Made by a program: the position numbers and the translations under genes. A DNA stretch of 64,000 nucleotides from DASSQJ01 sp963773655 (GTDB lineage Bacteria > Actinomycetota > Actinomycetes > Actinomycetales > Dermatophilaceae). The notes under the pieces were generated by a model. The model worked only from the letters and a program-made list of their open reading frames with translations. It searched no databases and was not told where the DNA came from. Location: assembly GCA_963773655.1 (NCBI GenBank), contig CAVZBX010000003.1, forward strand, positions 757,790 to 821,789, given 5' to 3'. This document shows positions 43,931 to 52,951 of the stretch, piece by piece; the stretch's first letter is position 1, and each line of letters starts with the position of its first letter.

Positions 43931-45399
43931 GCCTGCTCCTCGGGGTACCCGCCGCGGTCGGCCTCTGGCTCGTGACGGCCGGTCGGATGCTGCCCGCCGG
44001 GCGGGCGCGTGCGGTCACGGCCGTCACGGCAGGGCTGACCCTCGTGCTCGCGGTCGCCGTGTCGGTGCAGCGCGACGGGGTCGACCGCGCCTGGCTGCCG
44101 GACCTCGGCGTGCGCTGGTCCTTCGGGGTCGACGGCATCTCGGTGCCGCTCGTGGTCCTCACCGCCGCCATCGGGGCACTGCTCGCCGCGCACGCCCGGG
44201 TCGAGCTGCCCGAGGGCGGCACCCCGGCCACGTTCCTCGGGTGCCTGCTGCTCGTGGAGGCCGGTGCCCTGGCGACCTTCACCGCCCGCGACGCCGTCCT
44301 GTTCTTCGTCGCCTTCGAGGTCGTCCTGGTCCCGATGTGGGTGCTGATCACCCGGTACGGCGACCGGCACGACGCCCGGGCCCGCACCGAGGCGGGGCTG
44401 CGGTTCATCCTCTACACCGCGGTCGGCTCCACCCTGATGCTCGTCGGGATCCTCGTGCTCGTCGGCGCGGCCGGCACCTCCGACCTGCGCGAGCTCGTCA
44501 CCGTGGGCCCGTCGCTGCCCGCGGGCACGCAGCTGCTCGTCGCGTCCCTGCTCGTCGCCGGTCTCGCGGTCAAGGTGCCGGTCTTCCCGGTGCACACCTG
44601 GCTGCCGCCGGCCCACACGACGGCCCCGACGGCCGGCTCGGTGCTGCTGGCCGCGGTGCTGCTCAAGATGGGGACGTACGGACTGGTCCGGCTGCCGGTG
44701 TCGGTGGTGCCGGAGGCCTTCGGGCGGCTGGCGCCGCTGCTCGCGGTGCTCGGCGTCGTCGGCATCATCTGGGGCGGGCTGGTCTGCCTCGTCGAGCGCG
44801 ACCTCAAGCGGCTCATCGCGTACTCCTCGGTGGCGCACATGGGCTTCGTGGTGCTCGCCCTCGCGGCCGGCACCGACACCGGGCTCCAGGCGGCGCTCTT
44901 CGGCAACATCGCCCACGGGGTGGTCTCGGCCCTGCTCTTCGTCCTCGTCGGCGGGCTCAAGCAGCGCTGGGGGAGCGCGGACCTCGCCGTCGCCCGGCCC
45001 GCGCTGCGCGAGACCTCGCCGCGGCTGGGGTTCGTGCTCGTCCTGGGGCTGGCGGCCAGCCTCGGGCTGCCCGGCCTCGCCGGCTTCTGGGGCGAGTTCC
45101 TCGCCGTGTACGCCGCGTTCGACCCGGCCGCGGACCGTCCGGCAGGGCTGTTCGTCGGCTGCGCCGTGGCCGCCGCCGCCGGTGCGGCCCTGTCCGCCGG
45201 GTACGCGCTGCGGGTGGCCGGGATCGTCTGGGTGGGCGACCGGCCCGACGCCGGGGCCGCCCTCACCCCCGACACCGTCGGCACCGAGCGCGCCGTGCTC
45301 GGGGTGCTGGCCACCGCGGTGGTCGTCCTCGGGGTGCTGCCGATGACGGTGCTGTCGGTCACGGCGGGTGCGGTCGCCGGGCTCGTGGGGGCCCCGTGA
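43927..45399 (+). CDS. nuoM: Complex I subunit M, second copy
   Basis: A 490-residue antiporter-like subunit. Glu in VAFEVVLVPMWVLITRYG, Lys in LAVKVPVFPVHTWLPPAHT and Lys in AVLLKMGTYGL are present. GTG 43927 gives a GTGA overlap with the nuoL2 stop and is preferred over GTG 43921. The stop overlaps the nuoN2 GTG. Confidence 0.92.
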   Translation: MSLLLGVPAAVGLWLVTAGRMLPAGRARAVTAVTAGLTLVLAVAVSVQRDGVDRAWLPDLGVRWSFGVDGISVPLVVLTAAIGALLAAHARVELPEGGTPATFLGCLLLVEAGALATFTARDAVLFFVAFEVVLVPMWVLITRYGDRHDARARTEAGLRFILYTAVGSTLMLVGILVLVGAAGTSDLRELVTVGPSLPAGTQLLVASLLVAGLAVKVPVFPVHTWLPPAHTTAPTAGSVLLAAVLLKMGTYGLVRLPVSVVPEAFGRLAPLLAVLGVVGIIWGGLVCLVERDLKRLIAYSSVAHMGFVVLALAAGTDTGLQAALFGNIAHGVVSALLFVLVGGLKQRWGSADLAVARPALRETSPRLGFVLVLGLAASLGLPGLAGFWGEFLAVYAAFDPAADRPAGLFVGCAVAAAAGAALSAGYALRVAGIVWVGDRPDAGAALTPDTVGTERAVLGVLATAVVVLGVLPMTVLSVTAGAVAGLVGAP

Positions 45400-47045
45400 C
45401 CGGCCTCGTCGCCATCGACTGGCTCGTGCTCGCCCCGGCCCTCGTGCCGGCGCTGGGCGCGGTGCTCGTGCTGCTCCTCGACGCGGTGCTGCCCCCTCGC
45501 GTCTCCGGTGGCGGATGGGCGCTGCCGGTGGCGGCCGTGCTGCTCGTCGTCGGCGCCGGCGTGGCGCTGCGCGGCTCGGTCACCGGGTCGGAGCTGCCGC
45601 TGCGCACCCTCTGCCTCCCGGCGCCGGACGGTGCCTGCCTGTGGACCGCCGGCCCGGTCGAGTCGACGCTCCAGGCCGGGATGCTGCTCGCGGCGGCGGC
45701 GGCACTGGCCCACCTGCACGACTCGGCGGCCGGCGCCCGCGACCGGGTCGTCACCTCCATGCTCGTGCTCTCGGCCACCGCCGGTGGCGTGGCCGTGACG
45801 GCCGCCCGCGACCTCGGGGCCTGGCTGGTCGCCCTCGAGCTGGCGACGGTGCCGCTCGTCGCGCTGGTGGCGCTGCGGGGGTCGCGGCGCTCGGCGCACG
45901 GCGCCCTCGCCCTGCTGGTCACCTCGCTGGCGTCGTTCGCCCTCCTCGTGCTCGGGGCGGCGCTGTGGGTGACCGCCACCGGGGACGCCGCGTTCCTGGC
46001 CGATGGCGCGGGCCGCGCCTGGGAGGACGGGACGACCCGTCCGGTGCTCGTCCTCGCGGGGGCGGTGCTCGTGGCCGGGGTCGGGTTCAAGCTCTCGCTC
46101 GTCCCCTTCCACGCCTGGACGCCGCAGGCCTACTCCACGGCCGACCTCGGCACCGCCACCTTCCTCGCGACCTCCTCGAAGCTGGCCGCGGCCGGTGCCC
46201 TGTTCGTCGTCGTCCGGGCCCTCGGCGACGCCGGCGGCACCGGGGTGCTGCTGCCGCTCGCCGTCGTGGCCGCGGCCTCGATGCTGCTCGGCAACGTCGT
46301 CGCGCTGCGGCAGGTCGACCCCACCCGGCTGCTCGCCTGGTCGACCGTGGCCCAGGCCGGCTGGGTGGTGCTGCCGCTGACCGCGGCCACCGAGGAGGGC
46401 ATCCGGGCGTCCGCCGCCTACGTGCTCGTCTACGCCACGGCCACGGTGGTCGCGTTCGCGGCGGTGACCCGGGTGGGGGCCGCGACCCTCGACGGGTTCC
46501 GCGGGCTGCTGCGCCGCGACCCCCTCGCCGGCGGCGCCCTCGTGCTGGCGCTGCTCGTCCTCGCCGGCCTGCCGCCCGGCGTCATCGGCCTCGTGGCCAA
46601 GGTCGTGGCCCTGGGCCCGGCCGTGGGCGCCGAGCGGTGGCCGCTCGTCGGCGTGGCCGTCGTCGCCGTGGTGCTGGGCATCGCCGTCTACCTGCGGTGG
46701 CTGGCGCTGCTCGTCAGCCGCCCGGAACCGGCGCCCGGCGACCGCCACCCCTCCGTCCCGGAGCCCGCCGTGGCCGCCGTGGCCGCCCCCGCAGGGGCCG
46801 CCGTCCCCGCTGCCGGCGACGCCGCCTCCGCGGACCCGTCAGGGGCGGCCGGGGCCGCTCCCTCTCCCGGGCCGGGCGCCGCGACCGGGTCCGAGGCCGG
46901 GCCCGGCACCGAGCCGGCCGCTGTCGAGCCGGGGCAGGCCACCGGCACACCGGGGCGCCCGACCACGGTGGTCCTCGTCCTGGGGACCCTGGTGCTCGTC
47001 GTCACCAGCGCCCTGCCGCACGCGCTCCTCGGCCTGCTCGGCTGA
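45396..47045 (+). CDS. nuoN: Complex I subunit N, second copy, with Ala/Pro-rich insertion
   Basis: Last gene of the partial cluster, 549 residues. The conserved Glu is in VALELATVPLVALVAL and the Lys in GFKLSLVPFHAWTPQAY, with a further Lys in SSKLAAAGAL. Before the final membrane helix there is an insertion of about 80 residues rich in Ala, Pro and Gly (after WLALLVSRPEPAP) with no predicted fold. It would sit on one side of the membrane between the last two helices. NuoN1 lacks it. Confidence 0.9.
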   Translation: MTGLVAIDWLVLAPALVPALGAVLVLLLDAVLPPRVSGGGWALPVAAVLLVVGAGVALRGSVTGSELPLRTLCLPAPDGACLWTAGPVESTLQAGMLLAAAAALAHLHDSAAGARDRVVTSMLVLSATAGGVAVTAARDLGAWLVALELATVPLVALVALRGSRRSAHGALALLVTSLASFALLVLGAALWVTATGDAAFLADGAGRAWEDGTTRPVLVLAGAVLVAGVGFKLSLVPFHAWTPQAYSTADLGTATFLATSSKLAAAGALFVVVRALGDAGGTGVLLPLAVVAAASMLLGNVVALRQVDPTRLLAWSTVAQAGWVVLPLTAATEEGIRASAAYVLVYATATVVAFAAVTRVGAATLDGFRGLLRRDPLAGGALVLALLVLAGLPPGVIGLVAKVVALGPAVGAERWPLVGVAVVAVVLGIAVYLRWLALLVSRPEPAPGDRHPSVPEPAVAAVAAPAGAAVPAAGDAASADPSGAAGAAPSPGPGAATGSEAGPGTEPAAVEPGQATGTPGRPTTVVLVLGTLVLVVTSALPHALLGLLG

Positions 47046-47057
47046 CGCACCGCCGCG

Positions 47058-47080
47058 GACCGGCCCGACGACCGCCGGTC
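47058..47080. terminator. Hairpin between nuoN2 and cupin gene
   Basis: GACCGG (47058-47063) and CCGGTC (47075-47080) pair around 11 bases between two convergent genes. A weak candidate for a shared terminator. Confidence 0.3.
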
Positions 47081-47419
47081 TCAGGAACGTGGACCCAGGG
47101 TGGCGCCGTCCGCGGACGCCGGTCCCGGCTCCTTGAGCTCGACGAAGAAGGTGACGGTGTCGGTGCTGCCGATGTTCTCCCCGGCGTGCTCCTGGGCGTC
47201 GAGCCAGCGGACCTCGCCCGCGGGGATCGCGACGTCGACGCTGTCGTCGCCGTGGCGCAGCCGCCGCTCGAAGGAGGAGAGGGTGAGCATCACGCTGTCG
47301 GGGTGGGCGTGGGGGCTGGTGCGGTCCCCGGGACGGTCGTGGTAGCGCAGCACGCGCACGCGGTCGTTCTCGAAGGCGACGGAGTACAGCTCGGGGTTGG
47401 TCTCGACGGGGTCGGTCAT
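47081..47419 (-). CDS. Small cupin-domain protein
   Basis: A 112-residue single cupin. HAHPDSVMLTLSSFERRL carries the first metal-type His pair, and GEVRWLDAQEHAGENIG provides the second motif with His. It resembles small cytosolic cupins of unknown function. The ATG overlaps the stop of the upstream unknown gene by four bases, so the two form an operon. Confidence 0.75.
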   Translation of the reverse strand: MTDPVETNPELYSVAFENDRVRVLRYHDRPGDRTSPHAHPDSVMLTLSSFERRLRHGDDSVDVAIPAGEVRWLDAQEHAGENIGSTDTVTFFVELKEPGPASADGATLGPRS

Positions 47420-48345
47420 GGCTCCTCCAGGTGTCCTGCGGGTCGGTGCGCGGCGGCGCGGATCCGGTCGCGGACCGCGCCCACGGCCTCCGCCGCCCCG
47501 GGGTGGGTCCGCTCCGCGTAGGTGAGCCAGCCGACCAGGGGACTGTCGTCCCGGGTGAGGCCGGCGAGGTCGTCGGCGACGGCGGCGGCCAGGAGCAGGC
47601 CGGTGCCGGGGAACGGCAGGTCGTCACCGAGCGCCTCCTCCGCCCACCCGTCGGCGCGGGCGAGCAGGTCGTCGTCGACGTGCCGGCGCCGGGTCGCCGC
47701 CAGGTCCTCGGCCGCGGCGGGGAGCACCCCCGGCGCATCGGCGCCGGCCGCCGCGCGGAGCTCCGCGGCGAGCGCGTCGAGGTGGCGCTCGAGCAACCAC
47801 GACGGCATGCCGCGGTTGGCGAGCACCCGGGCGAGCCACCGGACGTGCGAGACCGCCTGCGACTCCTCCTGCCCGGCGAGCGAGACCAGCCACGCACTGT
47901 CGGTGCTGGCGAAGCGGGCCCCGCGCCCGCCGTAACGGAGCCGGTAGTAGGGCATCGCGTCGAAGGAGCGCTGCGAGGCGCGGACCCCCGCGCGCAGGAG
48001 GGTGGCGTCGGTGACGATCTCGTGGCGTCCCGCGTCGGGGTTGACGACACCGGCGTCCGCGGCCTCTCCCCCCGCACGACGCTCCAGCCCGGCGGTGACG
48101 GAGGCCAGCGCCTCCGCCACGACCTCGGCGACCCCGGCACCGGCGGCTCGTCCACCGGTGGGCTCGAGGGCTGCCCGCAGCACCTCCGGGTCCGTGGAGC
48201 CGGTGGCCACGACCAGCCGCTCCACCCCGACGACGGCCGCCAGCACGGCCGGGTCCTCGACCGGTCCGGTGAGGGTCCGGTCGGCGTGCTCCACGAGCAG
48301 CCGCCGGACCTCGTCGGCGTGGGGCGCGGGGGTCATCGGACCCAT
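47416..48345 (-). CDS. Hypothetical protein, coupled to cupin
   Basis: About 309 residues starting at ATG 48345 (or 306 from ATG 48336). The sequence is helix-rich with RASQRSFDAMPYYRLRYGGRG and SWLLERHLDALAAELRAA as the most structured stretches. No membrane segment, signal peptide or known catalytic motif is seen, and I do not recognise the family. The frame stays open further upstream across the divergent htpX gene, but that part has no coding character of its own. It ends with a 4-base overlap with the cupin gene. Function unknown. Confidence 0.65.
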   Translation of the reverse strand: MGPMTPAPHADEVRRLLVEHADRTLTGPVEDPAVLAAVVGVERLVVATGSTDPEVLRAALEPTGGRAAGAGVAEVVAEALASVTAGLERRAGGEAADAGVVNPDAGRHEIVTDATLLRAGVRASQRSFDAMPYYRLRYGGRGARFASTDSAWLVSLAGQEESQAVSHVRWLARVLANRGMPSWLLERHLDALAAELRAAAGADAPGVLPAAAEDLAATRRRHVDDDLLARADGWAEEALGDDLPFPGTGLLLAAAVADDLAGLTRDDSPLVGWLTYAERTHPGAAEAVGAVRDRIRAAAHRPAGHLEEP

Positions 48346-48435
48346 GGTGCCACGGTCGACGACGCCCGGCTCGCCGCCGTCGCGGCGCCCTCCCGTGGCC
48401 CGGAACACCGGTGCCGGGACGGCCGTTGAGCAGGC

Positions 48436-49323
48436 ATGCACCAGCACCACAACGGCCTGAAGACCGCCGCGCTGTTCGGCGCGCTGTGGGCCATCCTGCT
48501 CGTCATCGGCTGGTTCCTCGCCGGCTTCTTCGGGTCGAGCCTCTTCCTCTGGGGGTTCGCGCTGTTCGGCCTCGCGGCGTCCGCGTACGGCTACTGGAAC
48601 TCCGACAAGCTCGCGATCCGCGCGATGCACGCCCGCCCGGTCAGCGAGGCCGAGGCTCCGGTGATGTACCGGATCGTCCGCGAGCTGTCGACGCGCGCCG
48701 GCCAGCCGATGCCGCGCCTCTACGTGTCGCCCACCCAGGCCCCCAACGCCTTCGCCACCGGCCGCAACCCCGAGAACGCCGCCGTCTGCTGCACCGAGGG
48801 CATCCTCGGCCTGCTCGACGAGCGCGAGCTGCGTGGCGTCCTCGGTCACGAGCTCATGCACGTCTACAACCGCGACATCCTCACGGCCTCGGTCGCAGGG
48901 GCCATCGCCGGCGTCATCGCCACCATCGGCCAGTTCCTCTCCTTCGGGATGATCTTCGGCGGCGGCGGGGGCAGCGACGAGAACCGCAACCCGGTGGCCG
49001 GGCTGGCCCTGGCGATCCTGGCCCCGATCGGCGCCATGTTCGTCCAGATGGCCATCTCGCGCACCCGCGAGTACGACGCCGACGAGGACGGCGCGAATCT
49101 CACCGGTGACCCCCTCGCGCTCGCCTCGGCGCTGCGCAAGCTCGAGCTGGGCGTCGCCCGGGCACCCCTCGCGCCGACCCAGAAGGTCGTCAACGCCAGC
49201 CACATGATGATCGCCAACCCCTTCCGCGCCCAGGACGTCTCCCGGATGATGTCGACCCACCCGCCGATGGCCGAGCGCATCGCGCGCCTCGAGCAGATGG
49301 CGTACGGCTACCGCGGCACCTGA
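48436..49323 (+). CDS. htpX: Zinc metalloprotease HtpX
   Basis: Membrane-embedded M48B protease involved in quality control of membrane proteins. The 295-residue protein has two N-terminal membrane helices (about residues 11-30 and 33-52), the zinc motif HELMH (H138-H142), two further hydrophobic segments (AGAIAGVIATIGQFLSFGMIFG and LALAILAPIGAMFVQMAI) and the third ligand region SRTREYDADEDGA. The length and SHPP-like C-terminal STHPPMAERIARL fit HtpX. Confidence 0.93.
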   Translation: MHQHHNGLKTAALFGALWAILLVIGWFLAGFFGSSLFLWGFALFGLAASAYGYWNSDKLAIRAMHARPVSEAEAPVMYRIVRELSTRAGQPMPRLYVSPTQAPNAFATGRNPENAAVCCTEGILGLLDERELRGVLGHELMHVYNRDILTASVAGAIAGVIATIGQFLSFGMIFGGGGGSDENRNPVAGLALAILAPIGAMFVQMAISRTREYDADEDGANLTGDPLALASALRKLELGVARAPLAPTQKVVNASHMMIANPFRAQDVSRMMSTHPPMAERIARLEQMAYGYRGT

Positions 49324-49408
49324 CCCGCCCCCGCCCACCGCGAACGTGGGTGACGATCGCCGCCCGGCCGACGACTGTCGCCCACCTCCGGGGATGTGGT
49401 GGAGGCCG

Positions 49409-49420
49409 TAGCCTTCGGTC
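49409..49420 (+). promoter_or_regulatory. Leaderless -10 box
   Basis: TAGCCT (49409-49414) lies six bases before GTG 49421. Confidence 0.45.
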
Positions 49421-50893
49421 GTGGGCAGCATCCGGCCCCGCACGGTCCCGCCCGGCCCGGCGCCGCGGCGGTGGCTCCCGGCTGCGGCGGTGTCCCTCGT
49501 CCTGGCCGTCGCCGCCTGCGGCGGTGCGGGTGAGGTCGCGCCGGACCCGTCGCCCACGCACCCGGCGGAGCTCTCCGGCATCACCGAGGACGGCCTGCGC
49601 GACCGGCTCGAGGAGCTGGCCGCGGCGACCGGCGACTCGGCGGGGTACCGCTCGGTCGGCACCGCCGGCTACGACCGCGCCGCCGCCCTCGTCGAGGAAC
49701 GGCTGACCGAGGCCGGATGGTCCGTGACCACACCGAGGCACGACGCGCCCGCCGTCGTCGATGACGGCAGGTCGGCGCTCGAGGTGGGGTCACGGCGGTT
49801 CGTGGCCGACGACCTCCGTCCGCTGCTGCTGTCCCCGCCGGGTGAGGTGTCCGGCCCGGTCGTCGCCGTGAACGGGGCCCCCGGGCCGGGTGCGACGCCC
49901 GGCACCGGGTGCTCCGTCGCCGACTACGCGGACCTGCCGACCGGCGCCGTCGTGCTCGTCCCACCCGGCGGCTGCTTCCGCCGCGACCAGCTCCTCGCGG
50001 CGCAACAGGCGGGGGCCGGCGCGTTCCTGTCGTACTCACCCGGCGCGCCGGGCGGGCTGGTGCTGCGGCCGACCCTGGCCCGGGCGGAGGGGATCACCAT
50101 CCCCGGTGCCTGGGTCTCGCCGGATGCGGCGGCGGCCCTGGGCGCGGCGGCGGAGGCCGGGGAGGACGCGCACCTGGTGCTCACCGCCCGCACCGAGCAG
50201 CGGCCGACCCGGTCGGTCGTCGGTGAGCTGCCGGGCTCGGGCGACGAGGTGGTGATGCTCGGCGCGCACCTGGACTCGGTCGTCGACGGACCGGGCATGA
50301 ACGACGACGGCTCCGGGATCGCCGCCCTCCTCGAGATCGTGAGGTGGCTCGGCTCCGACCCACGGCGGGCGACGGTGCGCGTCGCCTTCTGGAGCGCGGA
50401 GGAGGTCGGGCTGCTCGGTTCCTCGCGCTACGTCGGCGCCCTCGCCGACGAGGAGCGGGCCGCCCTCGTCGTCTACCTGAACGCCGACATGCTGGGCTCG
50501 CCCAACGGCTTCGCCGGCGTCTACGACGAGACGGGCGCCGCGGCCGGCTCGGCCGTGGCCCACGACCTGCTGCGGGACGCGGTCGAGCGGGCCGGGGGCA
50601 CCCCCGTCCCGGTCGACCTGCGGGGCAGCTCGGACCACTACCCGTTCACCCTCGCCGGCGTCGCCACCGCCGGGGTGTTCTCGGGAGCCGTGGAGCGGGT
50701 CACCGACGCACAGGCCGAGGCGTCGGGCGCGACCCCGGGCGAGCCGGCGGATGCCTGCTACCACCAGCGCTGTGACGACCTCGACAACGTCGACCTCGCC
50801 CTCGCTCGCCTGCTCACGACCGCGCTCGCCGAGGTCACGCTGCACGTGGCCGACGACCCCGGCCGGCTCACGGCTGGTGGTGGCGCCTCGTGA
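49421..50893 (+). CDS. Secreted M28-family metallopeptidase lipoprotein
   Basis: A 490-residue exported zinc aminopeptidase. The N-terminal signal has Arg residues, a hydrophobic stretch (LPAAAVSLVLAVAAC) and a lipobox-like VAAC followed by Gly, indicating lipid anchoring. A PA-type insert covers about residues 110-250. The M28 metal ligands are visible in GAHLDSVVDGPGMNDDGSG, SAEEVGLLG and SSDHYPF, and NADMLGS fits the Asp ligand. CYHQRCDDLDNVD near the end is a typical M28 region. It is coupled by GTGA to the next gene. Confidence 0.88.
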   Translation: MGSIRPRTVPPGPAPRRWLPAAAVSLVLAVAACGGAGEVAPDPSPTHPAELSGITEDGLRDRLEELAAATGDSAGYRSVGTAGYDRAAALVEERLTEAGWSVTTPRHDAPAVVDDGRSALEVGSRRFVADDLRPLLLSPPGEVSGPVVAVNGAPGPGATPGTGCSVADYADLPTGAVVLVPPGGCFRRDQLLAAQQAGAGAFLSYSPGAPGGLVLRPTLARAEGITIPGAWVSPDAAAALGAAAEAGEDAHLVLTARTEQRPTRSVVGELPGSGDEVVMLGAHLDSVVDGPGMNDDGSGIAALLEIVRWLGSDPRRATVRVAFWSAEEVGLLGSSRYVGALADEERAALVVYLNADMLGSPNGFAGVYDETGAAAGSAVAHDLLRDAVERAGGTPVPVDLRGSSDHYPFTLAGVATAGVFSGAVERVTDAQAEASGATPGEPADACYHQRCDDLDNVDLALARLLTTALAEVTLHVADDPGRLTAGGGAS

Positions 50894-51843
50894 GGGCCGT
50901 GGTCCAGGACCGGTACGGCCCGCCGGAGGTGCTGCGGATCGCGGAGCTGCCCGTGCCCGAGCCGGCGGCCGGTCAGGTGCTCGTCCGGGTGCGGGCGACG
51001 TCGGTCAACCTCTCCGACTGGGAGACGCTGACCGGGTCGCCGGCGTACGCGCGGCTGGGCGGGCTGCGCCGCCCGGCGCGACCGGTCCTCGGCTCCGACG
51101 TGGCCGGCGTCGTCGAGGCGGTGGGCGGGGGGGTGACGTCGTTCACGACGGGTGACGAGGTCTTCGGTGACAACTTCGTCCTCAAGGGAGGCTTCGCCGA
51201 GTACTGCGTCGTCCCCGCGGCCGCTCTCGCCCGCAAGCCGGCGGAGCTCTCGTTCGTCGAGGCGTCGGCGATCCCCCAGTCGTCGTCCATCGCCCTCCAG
51301 GGCACCCGGTGGGCCGGGTCCGGGACGAGGGTCTGCATCAACGGTGCCGGTGGGGGCTCCGGGGCGTTCGCGGTTCAGGTCGCGAAGGCCGCGGGGGCGC
51401 ACGTCACCGGCGTCGACAACGGTGGCAAGCAGGAGTGGATGCGGTCGCTCGGCGCCGACGCGGTCGTCGACTACCGGAGCGAGGACTGGACCCGCTGCGG
51501 GCCGTTCGACCTCGTCCTCGACCTCGTCGCCCACCGCTCGGTGTTCGCCTACCGGCGCGCCCTGGCCCCGGCGGGCCGTTACCGGTGTGTCGGCGGTGAC
51601 GCGCGCACCCTCCTGCGCGTCCTGACCGCGGGCAGTCTGCTCGGCGTCGCCTCCGGGCGCTCGATCGGGGTGCTCGCCGTCCGTGCGGGGCCGGAGCACT
51701 TCGCCCGGATGACCGAGCTCTGCATCGCCGGCGAGGTGGCCGTCCACATCGACCGGACCTTCGGCCTCGACGAGGTCCCCGAGGCGCTGGCCGCGGTCGG
51801 GTCCGGAAGGGCCCGGGGCAAGGTCGTCGTCGAGGTCGCGTGA
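50890..51843 (+). CDS. Zinc-independent quinone oxidoreductase-like MDR protein
   Basis: Medium-chain dehydrogenase/reductase, 317 residues. An N-terminal GroES-like domain (GSDVAGVVEAVGGGVTSF) is followed by a Rossmann fold with INGAGGGSGAFAVQVAKAAGAHVTGVD. Structural-zinc cysteines are absent, which favours the NADPH:quinone reductase subgroup over alcohol dehydrogenases. The substrate is not deducible. Start GTG 50890 overlaps the peptidase stop. Confidence 0.82.
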   Translation: MRAVVQDRYGPPEVLRIAELPVPEPAAGQVLVRVRATSVNLSDWETLTGSPAYARLGGLRRPARPVLGSDVAGVVEAVGGGVTSFTTGDEVFGDNFVLKGGFAEYCVVPAAALARKPAELSFVEASAIPQSSSIALQGTRWAGSGTRVCINGAGGGSGAFAVQVAKAAGAHVTGVDNGGKQEWMRSLGADAVVDYRSEDWTRCGPFDLVLDLVAHRSVFAYRRALAPAGRYRCVGGDARTLLRVLTAGSLLGVASGRSIGVLAVRAGPEHFARMTELCIAGEVAVHIDRTFGLDEVPEALAAVGSGRARGKVVVEVA

Positions 51844-52050
51844 CCCGGACGGGTGTGGACGCCGGAGCCGTGCCCTCCGCAGTGCCCTCGGCCCCGGTGA
51901 GCGTCGTCCGGGAGCCGCGGAGCCCGAGCCGGACGTGACCCCGGTCGCGTTCGTCCGCCATCGCCCGCGATCGGAGAGAGGCTGGAGTCAGGACGACGGT
52001 GGCCCGTGCCCCCGCGACCGCGGTGGCGTGCCACCCCTCAGGAGGTCGCC

Positions 52051-52938
52051 GTGGACACGCAGATGCTCGAGAAGATCAGGACCGGCCGGGGCTTCATCGC
52101 GGCGCTCGACCAGAGCGGCGGGTCGACGCCGAGGGCGCTGGCGCGCTACGGCATCCCCGAGTCGGAGTACGCCGACGAGGCGACGATGTTCGACCTCGTC
52201 CACGCGATGCGCACGCGCATCATGACCAGCCCGTCGTTCGACGGGGACCGCATCCTCGCCGCGATCCTCTTCGAGCAGACGATGGACCGCGAGATCGACG
52301 GCCTCGGCTCGGCCGAGTACCTGTGGACCCGCAAGCACGTCGTGCCGGTCCTCAAGGTCGACAAGGGGCTCGAGGACGAGGCGCAGGGCGTCCGGATGAT
52401 GGCCCCGATGCCGGACCTCGCCGGCGTCCTGGAGCGCGCACGGGGGCACGGGGTGTTCGGCACCAAGATGCGCTCGGTGGTGCGGCTGCCCGACCCCATC
52501 GGCATCCAGTCGGTCGTGGCCCAGCAGTTCGAGGTGGCGCACGAGATCCTGGCAGCCGGCCTGGTGCCGATCATCGAGCCCGAGGTCGACATCCACAGTC
52601 CCGGCAAGGCCGCGACGGAGAAGCTGCTCGAGGAGGCCCTGCTCGCCCACCTCGACCGGCTGGAGGAGGGGCAGGAGGTCATGCTCAAGCTGACCCTCCC
52701 CGAGGTGGACGACGGCCACCGGGAGCTGGTCGCCCACCCGCGGGTGCTCCGCGTCGCCGCGCTCTCCGGTGGCTACTCGCGCGAGGAGGCCGTGGAGCGG
52801 CTGGCCCGCCAGCCCGGGGTGGTCGCCAGCTTCTCGCGCGCCCTCACCGAGGGGCTGGACGTCGGGATGGACGACGCCGAGTTCGACGCCGCCCTCGACG
52901 CCTCGATCGCCGCGATCCACGCCGCGTCCGTCACCTGA
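52051..52938 (+). CDS. Class I fructose-bisphosphate aldolase
   Basis: Schiff-base aldolase of glycolysis/gluconeogenesis, 295 residues, the length of the short bacterial class I type. GFIAALDQSGGSTPRAL, FGTKMRSVVRLPD, IIEPEVDIHS and MLKLTLPEVDD (with a candidate Schiff-base Lys) are family segments. GTG 52051 is chosen because CAGGAGG lies six bases upstream. An in-frame ATG at 52006 would add 15 unconserved residues. The 207 bases upstream hold no other gene. Confidence 0.88.
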   Translation: MDTQMLEKIRTGRGFIAALDQSGGSTPRALARYGIPESEYADEATMFDLVHAMRTRIMTSPSFDGDRILAAILFEQTMDREIDGLGSAEYLWTRKHVVPVLKVDKGLEDEAQGVRMMAPMPDLAGVLERARGHGVFGTKMRSVVRLPDPIGIQSVVAQQFEVAHEILAAGLVPIIEPEVDIHSPGKAATEKLLEEALLAHLDRLEEGQEVMLKLTLPEVDDGHRELVAHPRVLRVAALSGGYSREEAVERLARQPGVVASFSRALTEGLDVGMDDAEFDAALDASIAAIHAASVT

Positions 52939-52951
52939 GGCGGCCGGAGGC

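Noticed and set aside
48346..49662. Upstream extension of the unknown gene at 47416
   Set aside because: It would overlap htpX and the M28 peptidase gene on the other strand; no coding character there.
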